DNA of 64,000 nt, taken from positions 1,426,001 to 1,490,000 of the forward strand of contig BJKQ01000002.1 of assembly GCA_006538405.1 (NCBI GenBank). The letters are read 5' to 3'. Within the stretch, counting starts at the first letter, position 1. Each line of letters starts with the position of its first letter. This stretch comes from Hansfordia pulvinata (taxonomy: Eukaryota; Ascomycota; Sordariomycetes; Xylariales). The position numbers and the translations under genes are program-made. Of the stretch, positions 35,160 to 48,197 are shown piece by piece. Under the pieces are notes generated by a model. The model had not been told where the DNA came from. It searched no databases and saw nothing but the letters and a program-made list of their open reading frames with translations.

Positions 35160-38100
35160 CTACCCGTCCAGCGTCTGGTGAAGCACATTGACACGGTAGC
35201 TCTCGCTGCGGGCCAGCAGTTCGTCGTGCGTGCCCCGGTCGACGCATCGCCCGTCCTCAATCATGAAGATGACGTCGGCGCGGCGGATCGTGCGCAGGCG
35301 GTGTGCGATGGCGACCACCGTGATCCCCTTCGTCGCGCCCTCGAGCCCGTCCTGCAGCAGACGCTCCGACTCGGCGTCAAGCGCGCTGGTCGACTCGTCC
35401 AGCAGCAGCAGGCGCGGCTGCCGAACCAGCGCGCGCGCAATGGCCAGCCGCTGGCGCTGCCCGCCCGACAGCCGGCTGCCGTTGGGCCCGCACGGCGTGT
35501 CGTAGCCCTGCGGCAGCGCGGCGATGGTGTCGTGGATGTTGGCCAGGCGGCAGGCCCGCTCAATGTCGGCGTCGCTGGGCTCGACGTCCGGGTGCGCACC
35601 CAGCGCCACGTTGAAGCGCACCGTGCCGTCGAACAGGACGCTGTCCTGGGGCACCAGGCCCGTGTAGTCGCGGAACGGAGTCCCCGACCGTGCCGCAATG
35701 TCCTGCCCGTCGACCTCGATCGAGCCCGACGTGACGCGGTACATGCGCTCAAGCAGCGAGATGACGGTCGACTTGCCCGCCCCGCTGGGGCCGACCAGCG
35801 CACAGAACTGACCGGGACGGATGTCGAGGTCCAGGCCGCCCAGCACCTGCCGTCCGGGACGCGACGGGTACGCGAACGTGACACCCTTGAAGGTGACTGA
35901 CGCTCCGCCGCTGCCCGGCTTCTCGCCGGCTGACTCGACCGCAGCCTCAGGATCCTTGTTCTTGGTCTTAGAAGCCTCGTCGTACAGCGTCTTGGACGAG
36001 CCCAGGTCGATCAAGTCGAAGATGCGACCGGCGGCGCGGCTCGCGCGGGTGACCTCGGGGGCGAGCGTAAAGAATTGGCCCCAGATCTGGGCGCTGACCA
36101 GTAGAGCGATGAGCACGATGAAGAACTGCGTCTGGGTGTAGATGCCAGCGACGATCTGCTTGGTGCCCCACCAGTAGATGAGAGCGTAGATGAGGTTGGC
36201 AATGCTAAAAGCGAACGCCAAGAACAGGTTGGCCCAGATACTCGACAGGGTCATCTCACGGCGGGGCGCCGCCAGCGAGCGTTGGTACGTGCCCAGGACC
36301 TCGCGCTCAAGGGACAGCGCCGCGACCGTCTTGATGCTGTTGACGGCCTCGACGGTGATGCTGACCGACTTCTCGAACGCCTTGTCGTGCTTCTCGGCGA
36401 AGCGCGCCAGGATATGCAGCTGCATGAAGCCCGAGCCCAGCATCAACGGAACCGTGGCCAGGCACACGACGGCGATGCGCCACGCGACGATGTGTGACAT
36501 GACCACGGCGACGACAAAGTTGACGATGATGCTGAATAGTGTGCCCATGATGCTACCCGTGAGTCCGCCCACCGATGCCGAGTCGGTCGTGATAAAGGCC
36601 AGCAGCGCCGACGGCGTGCGGCCTTCGCTCTGGTGCCACTGCAGGTCCTGCTCGAAGAGCGACCGGAATGACAGCACGCGGATCGCGTACAGCACCTTCT
36701 CGGCCACGTACCCAAATGCCGCCCAACTGATCAGATTGGCAAAGAACTCGACAATGGCCAGCACAAAGAACATGAGACCGAAGAAGCTGCCAGCCGCACG
36801 GATTGCGTCGGGCGTGTTGCATGGGCTGATGGCCCCGATCGTGTGCCCGAAAATCTGCGCCGACCCAGAGTACGTTCCACCGACCACCATGGATGCGAAG
36901 AAGGCGATAAACAGCCACAGCAGCCACGGGCGCGACGTCGTATAGAAGCTCTTCAGCGTGGCCCAACTCGAGCGCGCGGGCTTCTTGCCGCTGCCCACGA
37001 CGGCGGCAGTCTCGGCTTCCTGGTCTCCAGCAGGCTTCTTCTCCCCCCTTTCCACGTCTCCCGCCGGGTCGTCCTCAATTCCACCATTGCCCTTCTCCAC
37101 ATCGCCATCACCAGCACGACTAGCTGCAGCGCTGACTGTCTTCTCACTCGCCGTTTCGGCCCCGACGCTCTGCAGCCTGACGAGGGCGGCATAGTCGGCG
37201 TCCTTGGCCATCAGCACAGCGTGCGTCCCTTCCTCGATCACCCTGCCGTTGCGCATGACGACAATTTTGTCCGCGCTCTTGATAGCCGCCAGTCGGTGGG
37301 CGATGGACACAATGGTGCGGCCCGTAGACGCCTTCTGGATAGCGGCCTGGATTCGGAACTCACTAGCCGAGTCAAGCGACGACGTCGCCTCATCCAGCAC
37401 GAGCACTGGCGGGTTCTTGACGACGGCGCGTGCCAACGCCACTCGCTGCTTCTGCCCGCCACTGAGCAGGTCTCCGTTCGAGCCCACCAACGTGGCTAGG
37501 CCGTGCTCGAGTCCTCCGAGAAACACTCGCGCATCAGCGAGGTCGGTGGCCTCTTTTACCATGCTGACGAGCTGCGCAACCTGCGGGTCTCCTCCCTTCG
37601 CGGCGGCGTCGTCCAGATCCTCCCCGGCACGCACGGCGGCGGCGACCTCGGCGAGTGCAGTGCCCATCAAGGCCTCCTGAAGGGCCGCGTGCTCGGGCCG
37701 GCTTGAGTTGATGAGGCCCAGAGCGATGTTCTCGAGGACGGAGCGGTCGAGAAGCATGGGGTCCTGCTGGACGAGGCCAATGCAGCTGCGCAGCTGACGC
37801 ACGTTGACCTCGGTCAGCGGGCGGCCGTCCACTGAAAGAGAACCACCATCCGGGTCGTATAGGCGGGTTAGCAGTCCTGCTACAGTCGATTTCCCACTTC
37901 CAGACAAGCCCACAATGGCCGTGTGCTGCCCCGCGGCAAAGTGCAAGGACACGTCGCGGATGACGGGGACATCGGGGCGGGAGGGATAAGTGAAGTCGAC
38001 GTTGTGCATGTGCAGATCGCCGCGGAAGTTGGGGAAGAAGTCGTCATCGGTTGTCGGGGGTTTGTCGACGGTGCCGTCGATCTTGGACCGCCTCTCCATG

Positions 38101-39436
38101 TCGGCCTCGAGCTTGTCAAGAGCCTGGGCCGCGGCGCCGAAAATTTGGAGGAACGGGGAGACCTGGCTGAGAATGATGGAGGCTGTTGTGGCCCAGAGTG
38201 TTAGGAGAGGAGCGCTCGGAGCGGGAAGGGAAATAGGTCTCGAGGAAAGGAGTTGACTTGCCGTCTACAAGCAGGAAAATGATGGTGTACACAGTGCCCA
38301 CCGAGACGTCCGAGGTGATGCCGGCGACTACGTCAGCAATGGTCTGACTGCCCTTCCAGTAGGCCATGCCGCAGGCCGCGTAGGCGATGAAATACAGGAG
38401 CCCAGCCTGTATGGCCGAGGTGAAGGCTTTCTTGACGCCGTTGGCCCGGGCGCCAGCCAGCTTGGACGCAAACTTGGCCTCCATGCGGTCGTTGGCGCGG
38501 AACGCGTGGACGACCATGACGTTGGACAGACTCTCCATGGCCACGGACGAGGCCTCGGCGACGTGCGTCGAAACGACGCCCGAGAACTTGCCGACATAGT
38601 GGCCGCCAACGTAGGCCATGAGCATGAAGGCCGGAACGAGGCAGACGAGGATGCCCGCCAGCTTTGCGTCCTTGATGAAGGCAATGATGTACGAGGCGAC
38701 AAACATGGCCATGGAGCCCAGGTAGACGCCGACCTTCTCCGAGGTGCCGCCCTTGATGGTGGCAATGTCGGAGCTGAGGCGAGACGAGACCTCGCCGGCG
38801 GGCAGCTTGTCGAAGAAGGACACCTCCTGGCGGAGCAGCGACTTGAAGTAGCGCTCGCGCAGGCGGTGGGCGAGGCGGTCGCCAAACAGGTTGAAGGAGA
38901 CGACGTAGATGTAAATGCAGGCGAACTGGGTCAGGGCCATGGCCATGACCAGCAGGACCTTCTGGTTGACGGCCTGCTGGTAGTCCTCGGGCGAGACGGC
39001 GGCGTCTGTGTTGCAGGTGGCGCCATTGAGGTCGTCGATCAGCTGGCCGAAGAGGATGCCGAGAATGGGGAAGGGGATGCCGGCGGCGATGGAGAAGACG
39101 ACGCCGCTGATCAGCAGGCAGATGTCGAGCTTGCTGGGGTCGGCGTAGAGGAGGAGGCGGAAGTAGCCGAAGACGCTGCGAGATATCTATTTGGGAGTAG
39201 GGGTCGTCGGGTCAGTGGTGGTGAGACAGAATGCCCAGACCGGCAGGTAGACACGTGAATGGCGGCGGCCTGCAGAGACGGAACCCCCTTACCTGGGAAA
39301 GCTTGGAAGCAGACTGGCTCTTGTCCTTGCTGCTGCCCTCGCCGCTGCTGGCCGAGTCGCTGTTGCTATTGGCAGCCGAGGCTGCTGTCGCCTCCATGGC
39401 TGGCTGGGGCTTGTCGTCGTCGGCGGCGGCGGCCAT
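35160..39436 (-). CDS. ABCB-type full ABC transporter (possible siderophore/drug pump)
   Basis: Minus-strand exons 39436-39293, 39186-38262 and 38182-35160 give 1363 residues with no frameshift. Order is TMD1, NBD1, TMD2, NBD2. NBD1 has Walker A GLSGSGKST (about residue 448), signature LLSGGQKQR, Walker B VLVLDEATSSLD and H-loop IVSIAHRL. NBD2 has Walker A GPSGAGKST, signature RLSGGQRQR, Walker B LLLLDESTSALD and H-loop VVAIAHRL. Both ATP sites look intact. The N-terminus is a Ser-rich cytosolic extension. Intron 2 (38261-38183) starts with GC (GCAAGT), a rare GC-AG intron. The gene is divergent from the SIT-family siderophore transporter, and two ATCWGATAA iron-GATA sites lie in the shared promoter, so an iron-related role like the ABC gene of the Aspergillus siderophore cluster (SitT) is plausible. 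From sequence alone the substrate could equally be a drug, peptide or metabolite. Confidence 0.93.
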
Positions 39437-40256
39437 GATTCACGATGGCAGGGGTAAGATCACGAGACAACGACAAGACACACGGCGGCGGTCATTGTGC
39501 ATTGTTAAGAGGGGGGAGATCGCCGGCCCGACGCGACACGGGGGAAATTTTTGACACAGGACCCTTCTGCAGAACGCACAGAGAAGAGGGCCCGCCGGAC
39601 CGGGCGTGGTGGACTCTTCGCGAGCATCGAGTATAGGAAGTAATAAGCAGGGCCGATCGGTTGGAGCATCCGAGCTGCTGCCCCCCAACGCAATCCTGGC
39701 CTCTCACTCGCCCGGACGGATCCATTACACATAGTTACCTCCACTGCTGGCTAGTACATGTACCTGTGCGGTAGCTCCCATTACCATGTGTACAAAGTAG
39801 GTCCTAGCCAAGGCAGGTACGGAATGGCCATGGCGGTCGCTCTCGACCCTTCCAATTCCGTGTACGACTGGAGTACTTGGTCCACGGCGGGACATACGGA
39901 GTCCTCTGCCGGTACTGCTTCGAGAATAGGACAGCCCTGGAGGCTTGGTGCCCTACGAACACGGGAATCGGGGAGGGCAATGCAGCACAGCATAAGCCGA
40001 AGGCGTGACAAGCCTTCCATTCTGGCTACCCTGAAGACTACCTACATACTTAGGTCCGACTCGGACCACGGCCAAGGTGAGGATAGCCTGACCAGGGCCG
40101 AGGATTTTCTGTGCCGTACGTACGGACGCATGGATGTACGAGTACTTGTACAAGGCCAATAATCTTGGGAAGTGGAAGACACCCAAGTGGTGAGAGTACC
40201 GGACTCGTGGACGAGCTACTCTAGCCGCGGTGGGAAGGTGGCCCCGATGATGCACC

Positions 40257-40265
40257 ATCAGATAA
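40257..40265 (+). promoter_or_regulatory. Iron-GATA (SreA/URBS1-type) site
   Basis: Exact ATCAGATAA, matching the ATCWGATAA consensus of fungal iron-responsive GATA repressors. It lies 0.82 kb upstream of the ABC transporter start and 1.45 kb upstream of the SIT transporter start. A second copy is 124 bp away. Confidence 0.6.
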
Positions 40266-40380
40266 GATTATCCGTGCTGCTCTCAGGGCTTGGGTTTTCA
40301 CCCACAGATCCCCGCCGCCGTGGATACATGCAGATGAGCAGGGGTCGAGCAGGACCTAAAAAGAAAGCGCCGTGAGAGAG

Positions 40381-40389
40381 TTATCAGAT
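40381..40389 (-). promoter_or_regulatory. Iron-GATA (SreA/URBS1-type) site
   Basis: Exact ATCTGATAA on the minus strand, the second copy in the divergent ABC/SIT transporter promoter. Confidence 0.6.
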
Positions 40390-40846
40390 GGAACTAGACC
40401 ATGTGCGTCAGTCTAGTCCGGGCTAGCGCAGCTCCTTGAAGCACGAACCAGGCGAGAAGTGGGCTGTCGTGCTTGTACGAGGGACTCGCCCCGGTCAGTA
40501 CCTTACGAGTAGGTACCTAACGAGATGGGCGAGGCCCGCGACGGCAATGACCTGGGAGAGAGTGCCTTTACCTAAGTCGTGCCAGTACTCGTACCGGGCT
40601 AACAAGTAGAGATCAAGATGAGCACCGGGCAGGCATCTACCGGGTACCTAAACTCGTACGGGCCGTTGTGACCAGCAGTGTGTCTTAGCCCAACCCCCAC
40701 GCACGAGTGCGTGAGTGATTTAGGGCGCTTTTTCACGCAGACTGTACAACGAGAGTACCTGGAAGTCGAATACAAGCGGGAGGGACGGGATAGCCAACTC
40801 TTCTCGACCAAGGCAGAGCCACTCGCGATCAGTTCGAGTGCCTGTC

Positions 40847-40869
40847 AAAAAAAAAAAAAAAAAAAAAAA
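40847..40869. repeat. Poly-A tract (23 nt)
   Basis: A run of 23 A in the divergent promoter. A nucleosome-disfavouring poly(dA:dT) element is one possible reading. Confidence 0.85.
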
Positions 40870-41718
40870 GAGCCAACAGAGTCAGAGCCCAGAGTCAAGA
40901 CTCGAACAGAGAGCAGATGAGAGGAACGAGCAGAGATGCGCCGAGTGGCTGGGCTGACCGGGCTGAATTGCAGGTGCACTGCACTGGGCGGGCGACCGAG
41001 TAGGTACCTTACCTTACCTACCTCCTAAAGCTGGAATTCGAGGCTGGGAATCCGATTCCCCCAAGCCACATGCTAAACCCAGCCCAGCCCAGAACATCCA
41101 AGGTCCGGAGTCTGCCCCCTTGCATTGATGGTGTCTCCTGTGTGCGGCACCGTACTCAGGTACTCCGCTACTGTTCTTTCGCCTTCAATCCATGTTTGCC
41201 CGCCTTGCCTGCCCGCCTCATACCGGGCCCCGCGATGCGTCCCCCTCACTGATCCAACGCTTCTTGTTCTTCACGGACATATCCGTACTTTGGTACGAGT
41301 ACCCCGGCGACTGACTGGCTGGTGGGCCCCGGTTTATGCCTCCCCCTTCCCTGCGCCGACCCACTCGCGATGATCAGCTGCGCGGGCGCGGGCGGCACGA
41401 GTGTGGACACTGCCGCTCCCGCCACGGCCGGCCACGTCAATCAGCTGATTCACACACTGTCTCTCCTCGTGGGGTGGCCAGCCCAACTCCGCCGAGCTAC
41501 TGCACGCCCGTCCAAGTGAGTGTGAGTGTCTGTCGTGCTGCTGCCCTGCGCGGGTGACACTGCCACTGCCACTGCTGAGAGTGACCGGCTGCCTGCCTAC
41601 CTTAGGTGACTGACTGACTGACACCGCCGAGCCGAGCCGGCCGCTGGAGGTGCCTCGCTCCTGTTGGGCGCCGTCGCCGTCGACTCCCACGGCCAGCTCA
41701 GCCCTGCTGCCTGATATC

Positions 41719-43854
41719 ATGTCGGCCGAGCCTCCTGGAGACTCTTCCTCCCACGCACATGCTCGTGCCCATATCCGCATGTCCCATCTGCACAAGAGGA
41801 CACCTCCCGCAGCCCTCAACATCGCCATGGCCGAGCATTCAGCAGCAGCAACAGCAGCGGCGGCGGCCAGCCGTGAGCCCCTCCTGAGCCCGGCGTCCCG
41901 GAGCAACGACCACAGCAGCGACGGCGGAGACGAAGAGAGGCGCCTCTACGGCTCGGCATCGTCCTCGCCCAAGGACGACCGCACCTTCGACGTCGCCCGC
42001 GATGCCGCCCACAGCGGCGTCCAGCAGGCCGACGCCGTCAACCTCGTCTGGTCCAAGAGCGCCCTGGCCCTGGCCTACGTATTGTGCGTGCTTCTGACCG
42101 TTTGTAGCTGCCCCGGCTTGCCCCATGCGTGCTAACACTGCTGGCTCGGTGAAGCATCTTCTTGAGCTCGTTCGCCAACGGCCTCCAGTACCAGATCATG
42201 TCCGCCCTCATGCCCTACGTGGTCAGCGAGTTCTCGTCGCACTCCCTGATCCCGACCATTGGCATCGTCGCCTCCATTGCCAGCGGCATCCTCAAGCTGC
42301 CCGTCGCCAAGATGATCGACTCGTGGGGCCGGCCTCAGGGGCTGGCTTTCACGACGCTGCTGGCGACGGTGGGCCTCATTCTCATGGCCCTCTGCACCAA
42401 TGTCAAGATGTACGCTGCCGCGGAGGTGAGTAGTAGCTATTCCCCTCCCAGAACCGTGTCCGGATAGCTGGCTGGTCTAACACCCCGATCCCAGGTCATC
42501 TACCAGGTCGGCATCAGCGGCTTCACCTACGTCCTCGACATCATCATCTCCGACACGTCCTCGCTGCGGAACCGCGTCCTCGCCTTCGCCTTCAACTCGT
42601 CCCCGACGCTCATCACGACCTTCCTGGGCCCGGCCATCGCCGCCACCTTCTTCGAGAAGAGCACCTGGCGCTGGGCCTTTGGGTCCTCGGCCATCGCCCT
42701 GACCCTGCTCTCGCTGCCCATCGTCTGGCTGCTGATCTCCAACACACAGAAGGCCAAGGCCAAGGGGTACCTGGCCAAGCAGAGACAGCCCGAGCCGTGG
42801 ACCATGGACCGGTTCCACAAGACGATGGACGAGTTTGACGGTGAGTCTGGTGTTTTATGTTTTGTGTCCCCGAGTGAGTCTGGGATACCCTCGACTGACT
42901 CTGTATCATTGGCATCTAGTGATCGGCATCTTCCTTCTAGGCGCCGGCATGACGCTGATCCTGGTGCCGCTGTCGCTGGTGGGCGCGACCGACGACGGCC
43001 GCAGCGTAGCGCTGAGCACCGCGCTGATGGCGCTGGGCGTGGCGCTGGTGGTCGGCTTCGCGCTGCACGAGCGGCGCGCGCCCAGCCCCTTTATCCGCTT
43101 CTCGCTGCTGTTGTCGCGCAACGTGGCGGGCGCGTGCATGCTATCGGTGGTCATCTTCGTGGCCTACTTTGCGTGGGACGGGTACTACACGTCGTACCTG
43201 CAGGTGGTGCACAACCTCAGCCTGACCGAGGCCAACTACATCGGCCACCTGTACGGCTTCGGGGCGTGCCTGTGGGCCATCGTGGTGGGCTACCTGATCC
43301 GGCGGACGGACCGGTTCAAGTGGCTGGCGGTGGCGGCGCTGCCGGTGCACATTGTGGGCGGCGCGCTGATGATTGCATTCCGGCGGCCCGACACGCACAT
43401 CGGGTGGGTCATCTTCTGCCAGGTGCTCATCACCATCGGCGGCAGCACGCTGGTCGTGTGCATGCAGATGGCCATCATGGCGGTGGCTAGCCACGCCGAG
43501 CTGGCGTCGGTGGTGGCGCTGCTGTCGCTCTCGAGCTACGGGGGCTCGGCCATGGGCAGCGCCCTCAGCGGCGCCATCTGGAACTCGACGCTGCCCGAGG
43601 CGCTGGGGGAGCTGCTGCGGCCGCTGGGCTGGAGCCACAGCGCCGTGATCGCGCTGGGGTCGGACCTCAAGATGCAAATGAGCTACCCGCTGGGCGACCC
43701 GATCCGCGACGCGCTGATCGCGGCCTACGGCCAGGCGCAGGTGCGCATGTGCGTGACGGGCACGCTCATCTCGCTGCTCGAGATTGTCGCCGTCGTCATG
43801 TGGCGCGACGTGCGCCTGAGCGAGTCGACGCAGGTCAAGGGTACTGTTATGTAA
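41719..43854 (+). CDS. Siderophore-iron (SIT family) MFS transporter
   Basis: Four exons: 41719-42083, 42155-42425, 42495-42840 and 42920-43854, giving 638 residues with no frameshift. A polar His/Ala/Ser-rich N-terminus of about 115 residues is followed by many hydrophobic helices, compatible with the 14-helix layout of SIT/ARN permeases. Family-like blocks are FLSSFANGLQYQIMSALMPY, the MFS loop AKMIDSWGRPQGL, ISGFTYVLDIIISDTSSLRN (compare the DTSSLRNR motif typical of SIT members) and GAIWNSTLPEAL. These proteins import ferric siderophores by proton symport at the plasma membrane or vesicles. The gene is divergent from an ABC transporter, with two iron-GATA sites between them. The ATG at 41719 gives the longer N-terminus; the in-frame ATG at 41827 is an alternative. 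Confidence 0.87.
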
Positions 43855-46093
43855 GGCAATGCTTTTCTCTTTTTCTTTTTTTCTGAGGCTACATTATTTG
43901 CGTGCCAGCATAGAGGACGAAAGGCACGGATTGGGGCTGGTGTCTCCAACATAGAATGGTGCCTGTTTGGATATGGCCTTGACCATCTGATTTCTCAACT
44001 TTTCCTTAACCTCTCTCTCCCTCTCGATAGAAGAAGCAAGCAGCCAGCCATTATAGAATTGAAGATTTCAAGAGCAAGGCTCAATGATTAACCACGATTC
44101 CTCCACACCTTGATCGCGCATAGCAATTCCGTGTCCATGCGAGTGTCCAGATCCCTTCTCACTATCTTCCAGAAGCCCTGTCCCACTATAGGGGTCGCCA
44201 AAGGTGCCATAATATCTCCGCGTGGAGCCTTCAAGTTCGCCTTACTCCGTACATAGCTCATGTACGTTGTTATCCCAGACACTAACAGGAGTCATGACAA
44301 GAAAATGTCCGCAGACCCGATTCCCTTCCTTTTCTCCCATCGACCCCCACTCGCCCACTCGTATCTGCTGTACTCGGTGCTGGGCTGAGCGGCTGTTGGC
44401 ACAACGCACCCACCATCTCTGCAGAGACACAGGGTGTGCTCGTAGCATTGGATGGAGGGCGGCATGGCAGGGACCCGCTTGAGGTCGTGCGAGTACACGG
44501 TACAATGAGGGTTGGGATTTAGCGGCGGTCGTTTACGAGAGGCAGGTAGTACCGCACATGTAGCCTCGCGATAATTGGTTTCAGGCTCCGATATCGCTTT
44601 CAATCTCCGCACAACTTAGCTTCCGGTACCCAAGGCGCCAGGCTTGAACTTGGTGGGTGAGAATGACCGACGGGTCCCGCGGCCCAGCCAGTCACGCCAT
44701 CGTTCACGGCGAGTGGAATCAAGAAAGAAATCTACCTCGCGGGCCACAGAGAGCGACCCGCCAGTGGCTTCTCGAGACGAAGATACGACTGGAGTACATC
44801 CAGGAGTCACGATACCCAGGGCTACATGTACCGGGGGGCGTCCTGGATCAGGCCGAGTCCCGATGTACCGTCACACAGGTCCGTCATGCCGGTGTGAAAT
44901 CTAATCAGATCCGCTGATTGATTAGATTGATCTAGACTGCCGGACCGACCAAACGCGGCCCCCCTCCCCCATTGACCTCGCCTGGAGGGGTTTTCTCCCC
45001 TCCCCCCCAGCACACTTTTCACGACTTCCCTCGGCTTCATGCGAGTCCCTACCTAAGCCCCCCGTTTTCGGCCCCCAATGGATGCCTGTTCCTCCCACGA
45101 GAAGAGAATCTCCGCTGTCCGTCCGTCTTACGAGACTCCGCCGGCGACCACTCACCTTTCGAGGGATCTTTTTTTCCCCCCCATTTCTTGCTGAAAAATC
45201 CATGATGCGCCCATCAAACCCCCCACCCTGCCCTCTGGCCCCCCATCTTCCCTCTCCCTCCTCAGTCCCTTCCATCCAACCCCACTGACCAGACCCGACC
45301 TTGCCGGCTCCGTCTTGGCGGCGCGCGCTACGAGGGTTTTCGGGTCCCGTTCCTCGGCTAACAGAGATCCCTGGGCCCGGGGCGCCTGGCGCGCCTGGGT
45401 CAGACCACGGTCTCCCGTCCTGTACCGGCCGTGTACTGGTAGCCTCCTTGTCGGGTTCCGGGGCCTTCTTTGCGGGAGGACGGCGCAGGTACGAGTACAT
45501 CCTCTTCCAACGGACCCCTCTGTGACGATCACCCCGAAGACCAAGCAGACCAGCCATACGAATACAGCCCGACGAGCAGACGTGGGATGCCCCGGCCAGA
45601 TTAGCTCCGACACGGCCGCAGTCGCTCCGGTCCTCCACCCATGTCGCTCTCTCGTACCGTGTAACCTGCCGCACGTACATGAATGGACACCTCGACAGGA
45701 CAGGCCACTGACAGTTCAATGCTCGCACCAGATCACCTCCAAGTGTTTTTTTTCCCCTCTCCCGTTAGCCAGTGGGCCGTCATGGCGTCTGTCGCGCTGA
45801 CGCATGAGCGGATGGAGGTGGGATGGGCGAACGGGCAGCCGGCCGGCCCTGCATATATGGGCCTGCCCTGGATCGACAAATATACTCCAAGCTGGGACGT
45901 CGTCGTCATCGTCGTCGTCGTCGCCTGTGGGAGAAGAAACAGCCCCATCTCTCCGTAGCCTCTGTCTTCCTGTGTGCGCCGGCCAACCCCACCTGCCACT
46001 CGCTTGCGTCCGACGGGGACTCTGGAGATACTACAATATTTCTTCCAGAACCAAGGCTGTGACACTTCGTGCCACCCCACCACCCCCTCCTCC
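43855..46093. other. Intergenic region upstream of the SidI-like gene
   Basis: No supported coding sequence. It holds one TACGAGTA (45490-45497), a 9-bp inverted repeat at 44899-44927 and a CGT triplet run near 45897-45927. I find no exact ATCWGATAA site here, unlike the other siderophore-related promoters. Confidence 0.5.
44899..44927. repeat. 9-bp inverted repeat (AT-rich dyad)
   Basis: ATCTAATCA at 44899-44907 and its exact reverse complement TGATTAGAT at 44919-44927, spaced by 11 bp, in the upstream region of the SidI-like gene. Could be a dyad binding site or chance. Confidence 0.5.
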
Positions 46094-48197
46094 ATGGCGA
46101 CGCAACAGGAGATCATCGTGCCCTCAGGCCCGACCGGCTCTCACCATGGCGGCCACCAGCACCCGGCGACGTCGTCGCCGCCGCTCAGCCTGCTGCAAGG
46201 GCCCGTGGACCCGCCGCTGGTCGACCTGACGCTGGGCGAGCTGCTGGACTTGCAGTGCCAGCACCACGGGGCTCAGGAGTGCCTCGTGACGCCGTGGACG
46301 GGCGCCCGCTGGACGTACAACGAGCTGCACCGCCAGAGCTCGCTGCTAGCCAAGGCCCTCATCTCGCTGCGCATCGGCGCCGGCGACCGCGTCGGCGTCA
46401 TGGCCGGCAACTGCGAGCAGTACGCCGCCGTCTTCTTCGCCACCGCCCGCATCGGCGCCATCCTGGTGATCCTCAACAACACGTACACGCCCACCGAGGC
46501 CCAGTACGCGTTGAAGTTCTCGGGTAATTCCCTCTCTCTCTCTCTCTCTCTCTTTCTCTCTTGGTTATCTTTGTTATCTTTGCGCACCCCAGACGAATAC
46601 AAGCACCGATCTGCTGACGACGATGACCAAAAACTTGTAGACTGCAAGGTCTTTTTCACGACCAAGAAGATCGGCCGCGTGGACAACAGCAAGCTCCTGA
46701 CCGAGCTCGCAAGCCAGGACCAGAGCCCCGACGTCATCATGCTGCGTGGCGACGCCGCCGACACGGCGGGCTACCCGACCTACGCAGACCTCATAAACCA
46801 GCAGCAGCAGCCGCAGCAGACCTCGTCCTCCGCCTCCTCCTCCCCCAACCGGACGGCGGTGGTGAGCAACGACACGCTGCACCGGGCCTCGCGGCGCGTC
46901 CTCGCGCACAACGTGTGCAACCTGCAGTTCACCTCGGCACGACGGGCCTGCCCAAGGCCGCCATGCTGACGCACCACAACATAGTCAACAACGCGCGCTT
47001 CATCGGCGATCGGCTGCGGCTGGGGCCCGAGGACGTGCTGTGCTGCCCGCCGCCGCTGTTCCACTGCTTCGGCCTGGTCCTGGGGCTCATGGCGGTCGTC
47101 ACGCACGGCGCCAAGATTGTCTACCCGGAGGAGACCTTCGACCCGGCCGCCGTGCTGCGCGCCATCTCGGACGAGCGCTGCACCGCGGTCCACGGCGTGC
47201 CCGCCATGTTCGACACGCTGCTCGCCTTGCCCGCGCCCCCGGGCTTCGACTGCGGCGCGCTGCGTACCGGCATCATCGCGGCGCGCCGGTGCCCCGGCAC
47301 CTGATGGAGCAGCTGGTGTCGCGCCTGGGCATGACCGAGTTCACCAGCAGCTACGGCCTGACCGAGGCCAGCCCGACGTGCTTCAACGCCTTTACCGACG
47401 ACGCCGTCGAGCGCCGCCTGACCACCGTCGGCACGCTGATGCCGCACGCCCGCGCCAAGATTGTCGACCACGAGGGCGCCGTCGTGCCCCTCGGCACCCG
47501 CGGCGAGCTGTGCATCGCCGGCTACCAGCTGCAGGCCGGCTACTGGAACAACTCGGAGAAGACGGCCGAGGTCATGGTCCGCGACGAGGCGGGCGTGCTG
47601 TGGCTGCACACGGGCGACGAGGCCGTGTTCGACGAGAGGGGTTACTGCTCCATCACGGGGCGGTTCAAGGACATAATCATCCGGGGTGCGTGTTTCTCTC
47701 TCTCTCTCTTCCTTTGTTCCTCCTCCCTCTTTCTGAGCTTCAACTCTGCATTCCTCTTTTTTCCTTCTCGCCCTCCTCTCCAGCTTGCCCCCCCTGCGCA
47801 CGTTCGAGCTGACACTCACTTGCGAAACAGGTGGCGAGAACATCTACCCCTCGAGATCGAGGAGCGCCTGGTCGCCCACCCCTCCATCGCCCGGGCCATC
47901 GTCACGGGGCTCAAGGACGCGCACTACGGCGAGGTCGTCGGCGCGTTCCTGCAGCACAAGCAGCAGCAGGACGACGGCAAGCCGCAGCAGCAGCAACGGC
48001 GACCGGCAGACGACGACATGAGGGCGTGGGTCCGCCAGACGCTGGGCCGGCACAAGTCGCCGACGCACGTCTTCTGGCTGGGCGAGGGCGGCGTCCCCGG
48101 CGACGTGCCCCTGACGGGCAGCGGCAAGGTCAAGAAGTTCGAGATGGCCCGGTACGGCGAGGAGGTCCTGCGGCGCCGCAGGCTGGAGAGGCTGTGA
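46094..48197 (+). CDS. sidI: SidI-like acyl-CoA ligase (AMP-binding)
   Basis: Exons 46094-46523, 46641-47685 and 47831-48197. The N-terminus (GPVDPPLVDLTLGELLDLQ) and DRVGVMAGNCEQYAAVFF, NNTYTPTEAQYAL match the ACSF2-like ligases that include the Aspergillus mevalonyl-CoA ligase SidI. Downstream are the P-loop LQFTS/GTTGLPKAAML, PPLFHCFGLVLGLM, SSYGLTEASP, the ATP-binding TGDEA and GRFKDIIIRGGENIYPLEIE, and the C-terminal Lys region TGSGKVKKFEM. It would activate mevalonate or a fatty acid as the CoA ester. The frame breaks three times (46936-46937 inside the P-loop, 47280-47281, 47847-47850); one added G, G and C respectively restores every motif and 614 residues. The first 20 residues show no PTS2 and the C-terminus ERL is not a standard PTS1, so peroxisomal location, expected for SidI, is not supported. 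A general medium-chain acyl-CoA ligase is the alternative. Confidence 0.8.

Larger units (their letters stand above)
39437..41718. other. Divergent promoter region, ABC / SIT transporter
   Basis: No supported coding sequence. It contains two iron-GATA consensus sites (40257-40265 and 40381-40389), a CCAAT box (40156-40160), four TACGAGTA/TACTCGTA copies (40137, 40504, 40586, 41294) and a 23-nt poly-A tract (40847-40869). It separates the starts of two divergently transcribed transporter genes. Confidence 0.6.
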
